A stretch of 64,000 nt of DNA, taken from positions 662,501 through 726,500 of the forward strand of contig CAUYUJ010020549.1 in NCBI GenBank assembly GCA_963575745.1, given 5' to 3'. A model generated the notes under the pieces. That model was given only the letters and a program-made list of their open reading frames with translations, did no database searches and was not told where the DNA came from. Positions 30,698 to 40,870 of the stretch are shown one piece after another. How positions within the stretch are numbered: position 1 is the first letter of the stretch; every line of letters begins with the position of its first letter. Source of the stretch: Prorocentrum cordatum. Lineage: Eukaryota; Sar; Dinophyceae; Prorocentrales; Prorocentraceae. Position numbers and translations under genes: made by a program.

Positions 30698-31098
30698 GGC
30701 CGTCTTCTGTGAGGCGTTGGCCACCGATCCGATGATCTGCGTGCATGTAGGTTTGAAGAGCCGCTCCTTTGCTCTGGGTGACCCCCCTATTGCAGAGGCT
30801 TCTGTCGAGACCCTCGACCGCGGCGCAGCGTTCTTAGTTCGTTCCCTACGTGGCAAAGCGGTGCCGCGCGCGACGCGGTTTCGACAGCGTGGCTCGAGGT
30901 GCTGACCGTCGGTTGCGAAGTCGACTCATCATCGAGTGAAGCGCTCGTGCGATTTATATGCGCACGTGGAGCTGCCTACCAGTGAGCGCCAGCCATCCAT
31001 TTGTAGGCAGGTCCTCTTTTGAGACGCGAGAAAGACAGCACTCAGGCGGGGGGGCCCCGCATCGCCGCATCGTTGCCTCCGCGCTCCATCGCGGGGAA
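30698..31098. other. 3' flank of the retrogene, no gene recognised
   Basis: Unique sequence. No poly-A tract and no return to the GGCCCCAAGA family sequence is seen, so the 3' end of the retroposed cDNA is not located. Confidence 0.4.
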
Positions 31099-32204
31099 AA
31101 CATGATGGACCCACGAACCCGGAAAGGGATATAGACATGTGCAGCATGGTCACGTTTTCACGATATCCAACTGGGCGACACCTCACGAAACATCCCACGA
31201 GACACCCCGCGAAACATCCTAGGAGACACCTCACGAAACAACCCACGAGACACCTCACGAAACATTCCACGAGACACCCCGTGAAACATTCCACGAGACA
31301 CCCCACGAACAGGCAACCACTCAACCAGACACCCCACGAAACATTCCACGGGGGTGCGACTGGGTGTGGTCGTGCTGGGGCGTGGTCGTGCTGGAGTATG
31401 GTCGTGTTGGGGTGTGGTCGTGCTGGGGTGTGGTCGTGCTGGGGTGTGGTCTTGCTGGGGTGGGGTCGTGCTGGGGTGGGGTCCGGCTGGGGTGTGGTCG
31501 TGCTGGGGTGTGGTCGTGCTGGGGTGTGGTCGTGCTGGGGTGGGGTCGTGCTTGGGTGGGGTCGGGCTGGGGTGTGGTCGTTCTGGGGTGTGGTCGTGCT
31601 GGGGTGTGGTCGTGCTGGGGTGGGGTCGTGCTGGGTCGGGGTCGTGCTGGAGTGTGGTCGTGCTGGGGTGTGGTCGTGTTGGGGTGTGGTCGTGCTGGGG
31701 CGTGGTCGTGCTGGGGTGGGGTCGTGCTGGAGTGGGGTCGTGCTGGGGTGTGGTCGTGCTGGGGTGGTCCGAACCCTGTGACTTATCGATCGGGTCGTGC
31801 TGGGGTGTGGTCGTGCTGGTGCTGGGGTGTGGTCGTGCTGGGGTGTGGTCGTGCTGGGGTCCTGCTGGGGTGTGGTCGTGCTGGGGTGTCGTGCTAGGGG
31901 GTAGAAAAAACAAATTCTGAAAAACAAGCGTTTCGCTCGAGACATCCTCGACAAATTCTGAAAAACAAGCGTTTCGCTCGAGACATCCTCAAATTTTAAT
32001 TCGCGGGCGCTCAAAAACAAGCGTTTCGCTCGAGACATCCTCAAATTTTAATTCGCGGGCTCGTTATTTATCAGGGAAAAATTCGCCGGCCTCCTTCGAC
32101 CTCGTTATTTATCAGGGAAAAAATTCGCCGGCCTCCTTCAAGCAGGCACCGGGGGACAGGTTTACCTACTAAAAGAGAACCCTGGGCTTAAGCCCTTTCC
32201 GGGA
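31099..32204 (+). repeat. Composite minisatellite element, copy 8
   Basis: Head at 31099 (CAGCATGGTCACG subtype), 24-bp array about 31175-31350 ending with the AACAGGCAACCACTCAACCA variant shared with copy 1, 16-bp array about 31365-31890 with a tail fragment at 31769-31797, tail with three CGCTCGAGACATCCTC segments, ending CCCTTTCCGGGAAA at about 32204. Confidence 0.92.
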
Positions 32205-33586
32205 AAAAGGGACAGCGCAAGAGGGCCCCAAGAGGGGCCCAAGAGAGGGAACGCGATCTGACAAATCAAGCTCACCGCCCCACGACGCCCCCGAGAGGCC
32301 TCGAGAGGTCCCCGGGAAGCCCCAAGAGCCCCCCAAGAGGCCCCCAGGAAGCCCCGAAGAGGCCCCACGAGATCTTTAAGAGGCCGCACGCTGCGTTTTA
32401 AATTGCCCCGGAGGCCCCCGAGATGCCCCAAGAGGCCTTTAGGATGCCGCCCAAGAGCGCCCCGAGAGGGCAAAATCGTTGATTATCATTGGTTTTTTCC
32501 ATTTGTTTATTGCATTTCTTTTTTTCCTTTCTGCATTTTTTACATTTTTTGCATTATCGCTGTTTCGCGCTTCCGCGCTAAAGCACCGCCCAAGAGGCCC
32601 CCGAGAGGGCCCCGAGACGGCCCAAGAGAGCCCCGAGACGGCCCCGGAGCCGCCGAAGACGGCGCAAGAGGGCCCCAAGAAGGCCCCGTAAGGGGCTCAA
32701 GAGAGGGAGCGCGATATGAAAAATCAAGCTGTCCGCCCCACGGTGCCCCCAAGAGGCCCCAAGAGGCCCCCAGGAAGCCCCGAAGAGGCCCCAAGAGGCC
32801 CCCACGAGGCCGCGCGATGCGGTTTGAATTGCCCCGGAGGCCCCCAAGACGCCCCAAGCCTGCAAGATGCCGCCCAAGAGCGCCCCGAGAGGGCAAAATC
32901 GTTGATTATAACGTTTTTGTTGTATTCTCGCTGTTTCGTGTTTCCGGCGCTGAGGCACCGCCCAAGAGGCTCCCCAAACCGTTAACAGGCGGCCCAAGAG
33001 GGCCCCAAGACGGCCCAAGAGAGCCCCGAGACGGCCCCAGAGCCGCTCAAGACGGCGCAAGAGAGTCCCAAAGAGGCCCCGAGAGGGGCACAAGAGAGGG
33101 AACGCGATCTGAAAAATCAAGCTCTCCGCCCCGCGATGCCCCCAAGAGGCCTCAAGAGGTCCCTGGGGAGCCCCAAGAGCCCCCCAAGAGGCCCCGAGAG
33201 GCCCCCAAGAAGCCCAATAGAGGCCCCAAGAGGCCCCAAGACGGCACCCAAAAGGCTTCAAACCTTTTTCTAAGAGGCACCCGAAGACATGCCAAGAAAA
33301 TCCCATGGCGACTTCAAGAAGCAGTCCTGGATGCTCCGAGGAAGCCCCAAGAGGTTCCCAAGAGAGCCCAAGAGGCCCCCAACAGGCCCCCAAGCTGACT
33401 CAAGCAGCATCCAGGAGGCCGGAAAGAGGTTCCCAAGAGCCCAGCGGTCCAGGCGGGGGCCGAACTAACATTTCTAGCCCTGGGCTCCCGGAAGCCCAGC
33501 AGGAAGCCCTAAGAGTTCGACCGTCTAGCCTAGCTAGAACTTGAGCGCGCGCGCGATGGTTTTATTTTTATACATATAACGGCGCA
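32205..33586 (+). repeat. GGCCCCAAGA family, long degenerate block
   Basis: CCAAGAGGCCCC-type steps with two embedded GCCCAAGAGCGCCCCGAGAG / CAAAATCGTTGATTAT blocks (about 32447-32590 and 32873-32975) each followed by a T-rich segment and TTTCGxGCTTCCGGCGCT. It ends GCTAGAACTTGAGCGCGCGC near 33535. Frames up to 331 codons (32403-33398) rich in R, P and K are repeat artefacts. Confidence 0.88.
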
Positions 33587-34350
33587 CCTGGCTCGGGGGC
33601 CGAGGGCCAGAACCTCGACCACAAATGTGAGGACCGGGCCCCGGGCCCGCCTCTGGGAGGCCTGAAATCGCCCCGGGGAGCCTTCAGACAGCAATCCCAG
33701 CGGCCTCAGGCGGTCTCGAGACACCCCCACGACGCCGCCCAGGGGTCTCCGGCGACGCACGACGCGTTTTAAACTGCCCCGGATGCCCCCAAGACGCCCC
33801 AAAATGCCTTTATTTAAGATGCCGCCCAAGAGCGCCCCGAGAGGGCAAAATCGTTGATTTCCCTGTTTTGTTTTAACAGTTTTTTTTTGCATTCTCGTTG
33901 TTTCGTGTTTCCGGCGCTAAGGCACCGCCCAAGAGGCCCCCACAACCGCTCGAGCCCCGAGACGGCTCCAGAGCCGCCCAAGACGGCGCAAGAGGGTCCC
34001 AAGAAGGCCCCAAGAGGGGCACGAGAGAGGGAACGCGAACTGAAAAATCAAGCTCTCCGCCCCAAGACGCCCCCCTAGAGGCCCCCAAGAGGCCCCAAGA
34101 TGCCCCCAGGAAACCCCCAAGAGGCCCCAAGAGGCTCCCAAGAGGCCCCAAGAGGCCCCCAAGAAGCCCAAAAGAGGCTCCAAGAGGCGCCAAGACAGCA
34201 CCCAACAGGCTTCAAATCTCTTTCTAAGAGGCCTCCGAAGACATGCCAAGAAGGTCCCATGACGACTTCAAGAAGCAAACCAGGATTCTCCGAGGAGGCC
34301 CCAAGAAGCTAGCTAGAATTTGAGCGCGCGCGAAGCGCGCGCGATGGTTC
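33587..34350 (+). repeat. GGCCCCAAGA family, second colinear copy
   Basis: Same order of blocks as 29640-30112 (GGCGCACCTGG, AACCTCGACCACAAATGTGA, TCTCCGGCGACGCACGAC, AAAATCGTTGATTTCC) followed by the CCAAGAGGCCCC steps that are missing there. It ends TAGCTAGAATTTGAGCGCGC, then the hairpin GCGCGCGCGAAGCGCGCGCG at about 34326. Confidence 0.88.
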
Positions 34351-34369
34351 TAGTTTGCTACGCTGAAGG

Positions 34370-34580
34370 TTTGCGTCTTGCCGTGCGCTGGTCTGGTTGG
34401 TCTGGCTGGTCAGGTTGAGTCCTCGTTTTCGTAGCTTTCGTCGTCCTGGTTGTCATCTTTTTTTTTTCTCGTCGCGATCGTGATGATACTCGTCGTGCTC
34501 ATCCGTGGTCTGCCTTCTGTCTGCCTCTTGTGTTTTGTCCCCTCTCCTTCTCGCAACCTCGTTGTGCATTCGGCTTGTGT
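34370..34580. other. Spacer
   Basis: GGTCTGGTTGGTCTGGCTGG at the start is the inverse of the ACCAG repeats that follow. Otherwise no feature. Confidence 0.5.
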
Positions 34581-36062
34581 TCGATCGGTTCCAGACTCAA
34601 TTCGGACCAGCCCAGCCAGACATTGACCAGACCAACCAAATCAACCAGACCAGCCAGACCAGATGCAAACAAACATGCGACGCAACAGAACACACCGCAA
34701 ACAATATTCACATCTTAAGCGAAAGCTGCAGCTCTAAGCTCAAACCAGACCCGCCAGACCAGAGGCCAAAAAACTGCCACGCAAAATAATTTGCAAATCG
34801 AAAGCAACTGCAATGCCAAACAAACTTTTCGGTGGTCGTAGTGGTGGGCGCTGCCTCCCTGGACCTTCCCTAAACCACTCCCCCACGAATCCTAAGTTGA
34901 AGCTGAAGCACTAAACTCAAACCAAACGAGCCAGACCCGCCAGACCAGATGCACAAAAACAAGTTGCAACGCAAAAGAAGTTGCAAAGTAACAAACAGCT
35001 GCAATTCACACAGAGAAGCTGTTTGTCGGTGGTCGTAGTGGTTGGCACTGCTTCCCTCGACCTGCCGTAAACCACCCTCGCCCGAAACACAAGCTAAAGC
35101 TTCAGCACTAAACTCGAAGCGCACAAATCAGACCAGCCAGACGAGATGCAAACACACTGCAAGGCAAACCAATTGCAAAGCAAACAAAACTGCACCGCGG
35201 AAGACACATCCTAAGCTAAAGCTTCAGCACTAAGCTCAAACCAGACCAACCGGACCAGCCAGACCATATGCAAAACAAATTGCAATGCACGAGCAATTGT
35301 TTTGTCGGTGGTCGTTGTGGTTGGCGCTGCATCCGTTGACGTCCCCTAAACCACTTTCGTCCGAGTCCTGAGCTAAGGCTGCAGGACTAAGCTCACACCA
35401 GACCAACCACACCCGCCAGACCAGATGCAACACAAACTCCAATGCAAAATCACTGCAAACCAAAAGCAATTGCAATGCAACCAAACTGTGATACGATGGT
35501 CGTTAGTAGTGGTTGGCGCTGCCCTCCTGGACCTCCCCACTCGCCCAGATCCTAAGCTACGCTTCCGGCATCAAGTTTGAACCAGACCAACCAGACTAGC
35601 CAGACCAGATGCAACACACTTCGCAATGAAAAAACAAAGCAGCACAACAACCATTGTACTGCAAACGCATCTTTTTTGGTCGTAGTGGTTGGCGCTGCTT
35701 CCCTGGACCTCCCCTAAACCACTCTCCCCCGAATCCGAAGCTAAAGCTTCAGCACGAAGCTCAAACCAGACCAACCAGACCAGAAAGACCAGATGCTACA
35801 ACGCAAGCTGCAATGCAGAACAACTGTTCCTAAGCGCGACACATGCAATGCAAAATGACTGTAGTCGGTGGTCGTAGTGGTTGACGTTGCCTCCCTAGAA
35901 CTTCCCGCGCGCCCGAATCCGAGGCTAAGGCTTCAAGACTCAGCTCAAACCAGACTAACCAGGTCCCCTAAACCACTCTCGCCCAAATCCTAAGCTAAGG
36001 ATTCAGGACAAAGCTTAGACCAGTCCAACCAGACCAGCCAGACCAGATCTGAAGCATCCAGC
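34581..36062 (+). repeat. ~190-bp tandem array with ACCAG core
   Basis: A conserved GGTCGTAGTGGTTGGCGCTG box recurs at about 34834, 35031, 35311, 35500, 35679 and 35870 (spacing 197, 280, 189, 179, 191). Each unit also has CCTAAACCACTCTCGCCCGA, AAGCTAAAGCTTCAGCAC, CAGACCAACCAGACCAGCCA and a GCAATTGCAATGCAA-like segment. No gene is seen. Confidence 0.92.
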
Positions 36063-36084
36063 GGAAGCTTAAAGCTGAAGCTTC

Positions 36085-36245
36085 AAGCTTGCGCTTTGGA
36101 AGTTTGGCGTCCCGCCGTGCGCTACATGGCAATTCATACATACATATGCACGTATATATATATATATATATATATATAGATGTATGTACCCATATGTATG
36201 TATACATACACCTATATACGTATATATATAATGTATGTATAATGC
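36085..36245. repeat. AT/ATGTATGT microsatellite
   Basis: CATACATACATATGCACG, then (TA)n and ATGTATGTATAC steps. Confidence 0.88.
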
Positions 36246-36433
36246 GTATTCTGCAAGACCTTCAGTTGGCACAAGGTGACAGTGCCCCGAGGTCGGGTTG
36301 TTGTGTGTTGCCAGGTTATTCATTTTTCCCGCTTCCTCGCCGTCCTTCGCCCTCCCGCTCCGCCTCTTTCCCCGTCGTTGTCGTTGTCATTGTTTTGCTC
36401 GCGCAAAAGGGGGGGGGAGGCTGCCTCGTGCAG

Positions 36434-36530
36434 GGCCCCAGCGGGCCGAAGAACGTGGTCGAGCCCACGCCGGTGGCCTCCACCGAGTTCGGCAAGCAGA
36501 AGGCCGCCCGCTCGCTTTGGCATCCCAAGT
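36434..36530 (+). CDS. Candidate exon, unknown protein
   Basis: After an AG acceptor (CTCGTGCAG, 36425-36433) the frame reads GPSGPKNVVEPTPVASTEFG then KQKAARSLWHPKS. Codons are strongly third-position G/C and residues are protein-like, unlike the P/R/S frames downstream. No family recognised, and the 3' boundary is a guess. Confidence 0.35.
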
Positions 36531-36771
36531 CGCGCGCCTCCCTTTGCCTCCGCCGCCCTCGGTGCTGTCCTGGGAGATCCCCCCCCCTTGTCCCCTTTCT
36601 GAGTACTTTCCCTGCAGAGGCGGGGCCCAGGCCCCTCCCCGCCCCACCGCCCTCGCCGTAATCGGGCCTCCAGAGCTCCCCACAAGGGCCCACACCTTCC
36701 GAAAGCATCCATGCTTGATCTTCGAGAAGTAATAGCTCCGAGGCGGGAGTTTATACCGTAGCCCGTCGCAT

Positions 36772-36888
36772 TTGAGGATAAGAGTGAGGGGGAGGGCGCG
36801 GATAGGTCGCGGGTGGGTCGCGGGTGGGTCGCGGATAGGTCGCGGGTGGGTCGCGGGTGGGTCGCGGGTGGGTCGCGGGGGAGGCGAT
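36772..36888 (+). repeat. 12-bp array with conserved border, copy 3
   Basis: GGATAAGAGTGAGGGGGAGG border followed by seven GTGGGTCGCGGG or TAGGTCGCGGG units. Shortest of the three copies (see 7381-7695 and 23436-24600). Confidence 0.88.
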
Positions 36889-37249
36889 GGCAACAACAAC
36901 GATCATTTTTTGATTGGTCGTTCCTACCTGCTCGCGTGTCATTCAGCATGTATACCATGAGCCCTCGATGACCCGCCTTTTTCGTCTTCGATCGTATTCC
37001 CCTGGAGGGATATCTTCCTTACGTGCCACGTGCAGCTGGCGCGGCCCCTAAAACACGGGAGGGGAGGGAGAAGGCAGGAGACAAGGGGGAGGGAGAAGGA
37101 TGGAGCACGAGAGAAATTAGCAGGAGGGAGATTCGGAGCACGAAAGCAAGCGGCTGAACCAGACGGGCGGGTCGGGCCAGCGGACCCCAACGGGCGGGAC
37201 GGGCGGGCGGGCCCAGACGGCCGGGTCGAGCGGGCAGGTCGTTGAAGCG
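36889..37249. other. Spacer with GGGCGGGTCGG-type steps
   Basis: G/A-rich with CCAGACGGGCGGGTCGGGCC and AGCGGACCCCAACGGGCGGG steps. No gene. A similar segment follows at 37850-37965. Confidence 0.45.
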
Positions 37250-37640
37250 TGAGCCTTGCATGAGTCCCAAGGAAGTTTCGAGTGAAATCGCGATTCTTGA
37301 GTGAATCGTGAGGAATGCCAGGTCGAGAGCGCGATTCCCCAGTGCCGAGCGCCGTCTCAATGTATTGATAGGAGCTCCCACGCGAGAGCGCGATCCCTGC
37401 GTAAACTGTGAGGAAGTCCAGCGTGAGAGAGCCATTGAAGGAGCATGAAGAAGCATCAAACGGGAGCCATTGCTGTTGCAGCTCGGGGACCAGGGGCCCA
37501 TTCTGGGGCTCAAGGTTTTCCCTTGTGGAAGCCAAGGTGCGAGCCCCAGAGGGAGCCTCGCACTGCAAAAACACAAGGTGCACTGGAGGGGGATCAACAA
37601 TAGTTATCCTTTCGAAATGAGATTTCATATGAACACTCAT
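37250..37640 (-). repeat. ~136-bp repeat family, inverted copy
   Basis: Read on the minus strand it gives CTTGAGCCCCAGAATGGGCC, CTGCAACAGCAATGGCTCCC and GTTTGATGCTTC, matching CTTGAGCCTAAATGTGGGCC, CTGCGACGACAACGGCTCC and CTCGATACCTC at 6601-6665. It also has CGCGATTCTTGAGTGAATCG and GAGAGCGCGATT blocks. Confidence 0.8.
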
Positions 37641-37969
37641 TTCAAGACTGCTCGCCGCTATCAGCTCGCGTGCCACTCAGCTGTATATCCCGAGCCCTCG
37701 GTACCCGGCCTCTTCGTCTTCGATCGCACCCCCTTGTGGTATATATTCCTTACCAGTCACGCGCATTCAGCGTAGCTCCTAAAAAGCGGACGAGAAGATG
37801 GAAGGGGGAGGGAGAAGGATGGAACACGAGAGAATTTAGCAGCATGGGGGCTAGGAGCAGAAAGCACGTGGTAGCACCCGACGGGCAGAACGGGCGAGCA
37901 GACCCTAAAGGGCGGGTCGGAAACGTGGGCCCAGGCGGCAGGTCGAGCAGGCGGGTTGCTGAAGCGTGA

Positions 37970-38093
37970 GTCCTGCATGAATCGCGAGAGAGTCCCAATC
38001 GAAACCGAGATTCCTGAGTATCCCGAGTAAATCGTGAGAGAAGCCAAATCGATGTTCTTGTGTGTGTGGTGTGTGTGTGTGTGTGTGCGCGCG

Positions 38094-38146
<53 letters not shown>

Positions 38147-38570
38147 GCGCGTGCGCGTGCGCGTGCGCGTGCGCGTGCGCGTGCGGTGTGTGTGTGTGTG
38201 TGTGAGGGGGGTGCGTGTGTATGTGTGTGTGTGTGTGAGTGTGTGTGTGTGTGCGCGTGCGCGTGCGCGTGCGACTGTGTGTGCGCGTGCGCGTGCGCGT
38301 GCGCGTGCGCGTGCGCGTGCGCGTGCCGTGTGTGTGTGTGTGTGTGTGGTCTGTTTGGGGTTGTGTGTGCGTGTGTAAGTCGAGGACGCGGCGTCTGAAT
38401 ACACTGCGGGGATTTCCCACGCGAGAGTGCGATTTTGGAATACGTTGTGAGGAAGTATCAGCTAGGAGCCGCTGTTGTTGTAGATCGGTGCCCAACAACC
38501 CAGTGTGGTGACATGTCATTTTCCACGTTGTAAACAAGAAGGATGCGAGCCCCCGAGTCTTCAACTGAAA
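37970..38570 (-). repeat. ~136-bp repeat family, inverted copy split by a GT/GC tract
   Basis: Blocks AATCGCGAGAGAGTCCCAAT (37980) and TACGTTGTGAGGAAGTATCA, GGAGCCGCTGTTGTTGTAGA (38440-38490) belong to the family. They are separated by the alternating purine-pyrimidine tract 38058-38365. Confidence 0.7.
38058..38365. repeat. GT / GCGT alternating purine-pyrimidine tract
   Basis: (GT)n, (GCGTCC)n, (GTGCGC)n and (GT)n subtracts over about 300 bp. Strict alternation over long parts is the sequence class that most readily adopts Z-DNA. Confidence 0.93.
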
Positions 38571-38689
38571 AATGCGATGGTCACCGGGTTATACCTATAC
38601 GACCGCCCTGCGGGCGATAAGGAGATTGGGGGGGATTGAGATGAAATGCCCACCCTGACTGACCTCCAGCCTGTCACCTTGATCTCATC

Positions 38690-38762
38690 TCTCTCTTTCT
38701 CTATGTCTCTCTCTCTCTGTCTCTCTCTCTGTCTTTCTCTCTCCCTCTCTCGCCCTCTCGGG
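38690..38762. repeat. (CT)n microsatellite
   Basis: TCTCTCTTTCTCTATGTCTC and CTCTCTCTGTCTCTC steps. Confidence 0.9.
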
Positions 38763-38794
38763 GTGTGCCCTCTCGGGATGTGCCCTCCCAGTCT

Positions 38795-39425
38795 GCCGCG
38801 ATCGCGCCCAGGCGCCGACAAAAATGAATTGATGGATTGGGTTGGGTGGATTGGATTGGATGGGATAAGATGGATTGGATAAGATAAGATGGGTTGGATT
38901 GGAATACATGTATTGGATAAGATAAGATGGATTGGATTGGCCGCCCTTGGGCGCAGAAACACGTGAATTGGTGGATTGGGTTGGATGGATTGGCTTGGGG
39001 TGGGATACGATAAGATGGGACAGTATGGGTTGGATAAGATAAGATGGATTGGATTTGACAAGATGGATTTGATCACATAAGCTGGATTTGATAAGAAAGC
39101 CCGTCGCAGGCGCCGACAAAAATAATTTGATGGATTGGGTTGGGTGGGTTGGATTGAATGGGATAAGATGGTTTGGATAAGATGGGTTGGATTGGAAGAA
39201 ACATATTGGATATGATATGATGGATCGGATTGGCCCGCCGCAGGCGCAGAAACAAGTGAATTGATGGATTGGGTTGGATGGATTGGCATGGGTGGGATAA
39301 GATAAGATGGGGCAATATGGATTGGATAAGATACGATGGATTGGATTTGACAAGATGGATTGGAGAAGATAAGCTGGATTGGATATAAGAAAGCCCGCCG
39401 CAGGCGCCGAAACACATGAATTACA
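38795..39425 (+). repeat. Higher-order GGATT array (~295-bp dimer)
   Basis: Two alternating unit types headed GGCGCCGACAAAAAT (38811, 39109, 39403) and GGGCGCAGAAACA (38950, 39243). Like types are 293-298 bp apart and neighbours about 138-159 bp. Units consist of GGATTGGATAAGATAAGATG steps. GGATT-type DNA superficially resembles telomere repeats but is not the plant-type TTTAGGG. Confidence 0.9.
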
Positions 39426-39444
39426 AAATTAGCAACATGCGTTA

Positions 39445-39625
39445 GCGCCGGGACGCCCGGGACACCCGGGACACCGCCCGGCCCAACTGGGACACCTCCC
39501 GGCCACCGGCGGACGGAAACGGACTTTCGCTCCTACTGACACCCGGGACACCCGGGACACCGCCCGGCCCATCTGGGACACCTTTTGGCCACTGGCGGAC
39601 GGAAACGGACTTTCGCTCCTACTTC
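39445..39625 (+). repeat. ~88-bp tandem duplication
   Basis: Two copies of GACACCCGGGACACCGCCCG ... GGCGGACGGAAACGGACTTT-CGCTCCTACT, starting about 39450 and 39538. Differences are limited to a few bases (CAACTGG/CATCTGG, CTCCCGG/CTTTTGG). Confidence 0.93.
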
Positions 39626-39988
39626 GGCCTAGTTACAGGAGGATCACGCGCAGCTTCGGCTCGCCCGCACGCACGACACGAACACGAAACCGAAGCCGAT
39701 TTCCTGGTGGGGGGTCTCCGTTTCATTGCGATCTCACCCCCCAACCTCCGACCCTTCGAAGACCGAAGGAAACACCCTGTATCCTCATCTAGGGGGGCCA
39801 ATCGGCCAGCGGGGCCCAGGCCAAGTCCATGGGGATAGGGGTCGGATAAACAGTCCTCAGAAGTGGTGGAGACCCGAGGGACCACGGGCGCGGCGCCTCC
39901 GGTCGGCTACCCCTCCCCCCGCCGCCGCCGCGCTCGGCTCGAGACGGAGGCAACGCGCTGGGGAAGAACCCCCCGCGCGGGCCGCCGC
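39626..39988. other. Spacer, no gene recognised
   Basis: GC-rich; leads into the long GGA tract. Confidence 0.4.
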
Positions 39989-40870
39989 GAGGAGGGGGGA
40001 GGGAGGAGGGAAGAGGGAGGGGGGAGGAGGGAGGGGGGACCGAGGGAGGACCGAGGGAGGAGGGAGGGAGAAGGGAGGGAGGAGGAAGAGAGGAGGAGGG
40101 ACGTGAGAAGGGGGGAGGAGAGGAGGAGGAAGGTGGAAAGAGGAAAGAGGAAGAGAAACATGGAAGAGGGGGAGGGAGGAGAGGAGGGAGGAGGAATTGA
40201 GAAGGGAGGAGAAGGGAGGGAGGAGGGAGGGAGGAGGGAGGGAGGGAGGGAGAGGAGGAGGAGGAGGAGCAGGGGGAGGAGGAGGAGGAGGAGGAGGAGG
40301 AGGAGGAGGAGGAGCAGAAGGAGCAGGATGAGGAGGAGGGAGGGAGGAGGGAGGGGAGGAGGGAGGGGGAGGAGGGAGGAGGGAGGAGGAGGAGGAGGAG
40401 AACAAGAAGAAGGATAATAATCAGGAGGAGGAGGAGGAGGAGGAGGAGGGGGAGGAGGAGGAGGAGGGGAGAAGGAGGTGGAGGAGAGAGGAGGGAGGAG
40501 GGAGGAAGGGAGGGAGGAATGAGGAGGGAGGAGGGATGGAGGGAGGAATGAGAAGGGAGGAAAAGGGAGGGAGGGAGGAAGTGAGGGAGGAGGAGGTGAG
40601 GAGAAGGAGGAGGAGGAGGAGGAGGAGGAGGAGGAGGGGGAGGAGGAGGAGGAGGAGGAGGGGAGGAGGAGGAGGAACGGAGGAGGGAGGAGGAGGAAGG
40701 AGGAGGAGGAGGAGGGAGGAGGGAGGGAGGGGAGGAGGGAGGAGGGAGGAGGGAGGAGGGAGGAGGGAGGAGGGAGGAGGGAGGAGGGAGGAGGGAGAAG
40801 GAGGAGGAGGAAGAGGAAGAGGAAGAGGACGAGGAGGAGGAGGAGGTTGAGGAGGACGTGGAGGAGGTGG
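39989..40870. repeat. (GGA/GGGA)n polypurine tract, ~880 bp
   Basis: Purines on the + strand with very few pyrimidine interruptions (mainly 40388-40425). Frames on both strands (R/E/G on plus, S/P/L on minus, up to 364 codons) are artefacts. Confidence 0.96.

Noticed and set aside
531-32204. CRISPR array reading of the 24-bp or 16-bp repeats
   Set aside because: No unique spacers between repeats and no cas genes; this is a eukaryotic minisatellite.
32403-33398. 331-codon Arg/Pro/Lys-rich frame
   Set aside because: Follows the degenerate GGCCCCAAGA repeat; sister copies are not in the same frame.
38795-39425. Telomere interpretation of GGATT repeats
   Set aside because: Units are long, degenerate and dimeric with GC-rich heads; not a TTTAGGG-type simple telomere.
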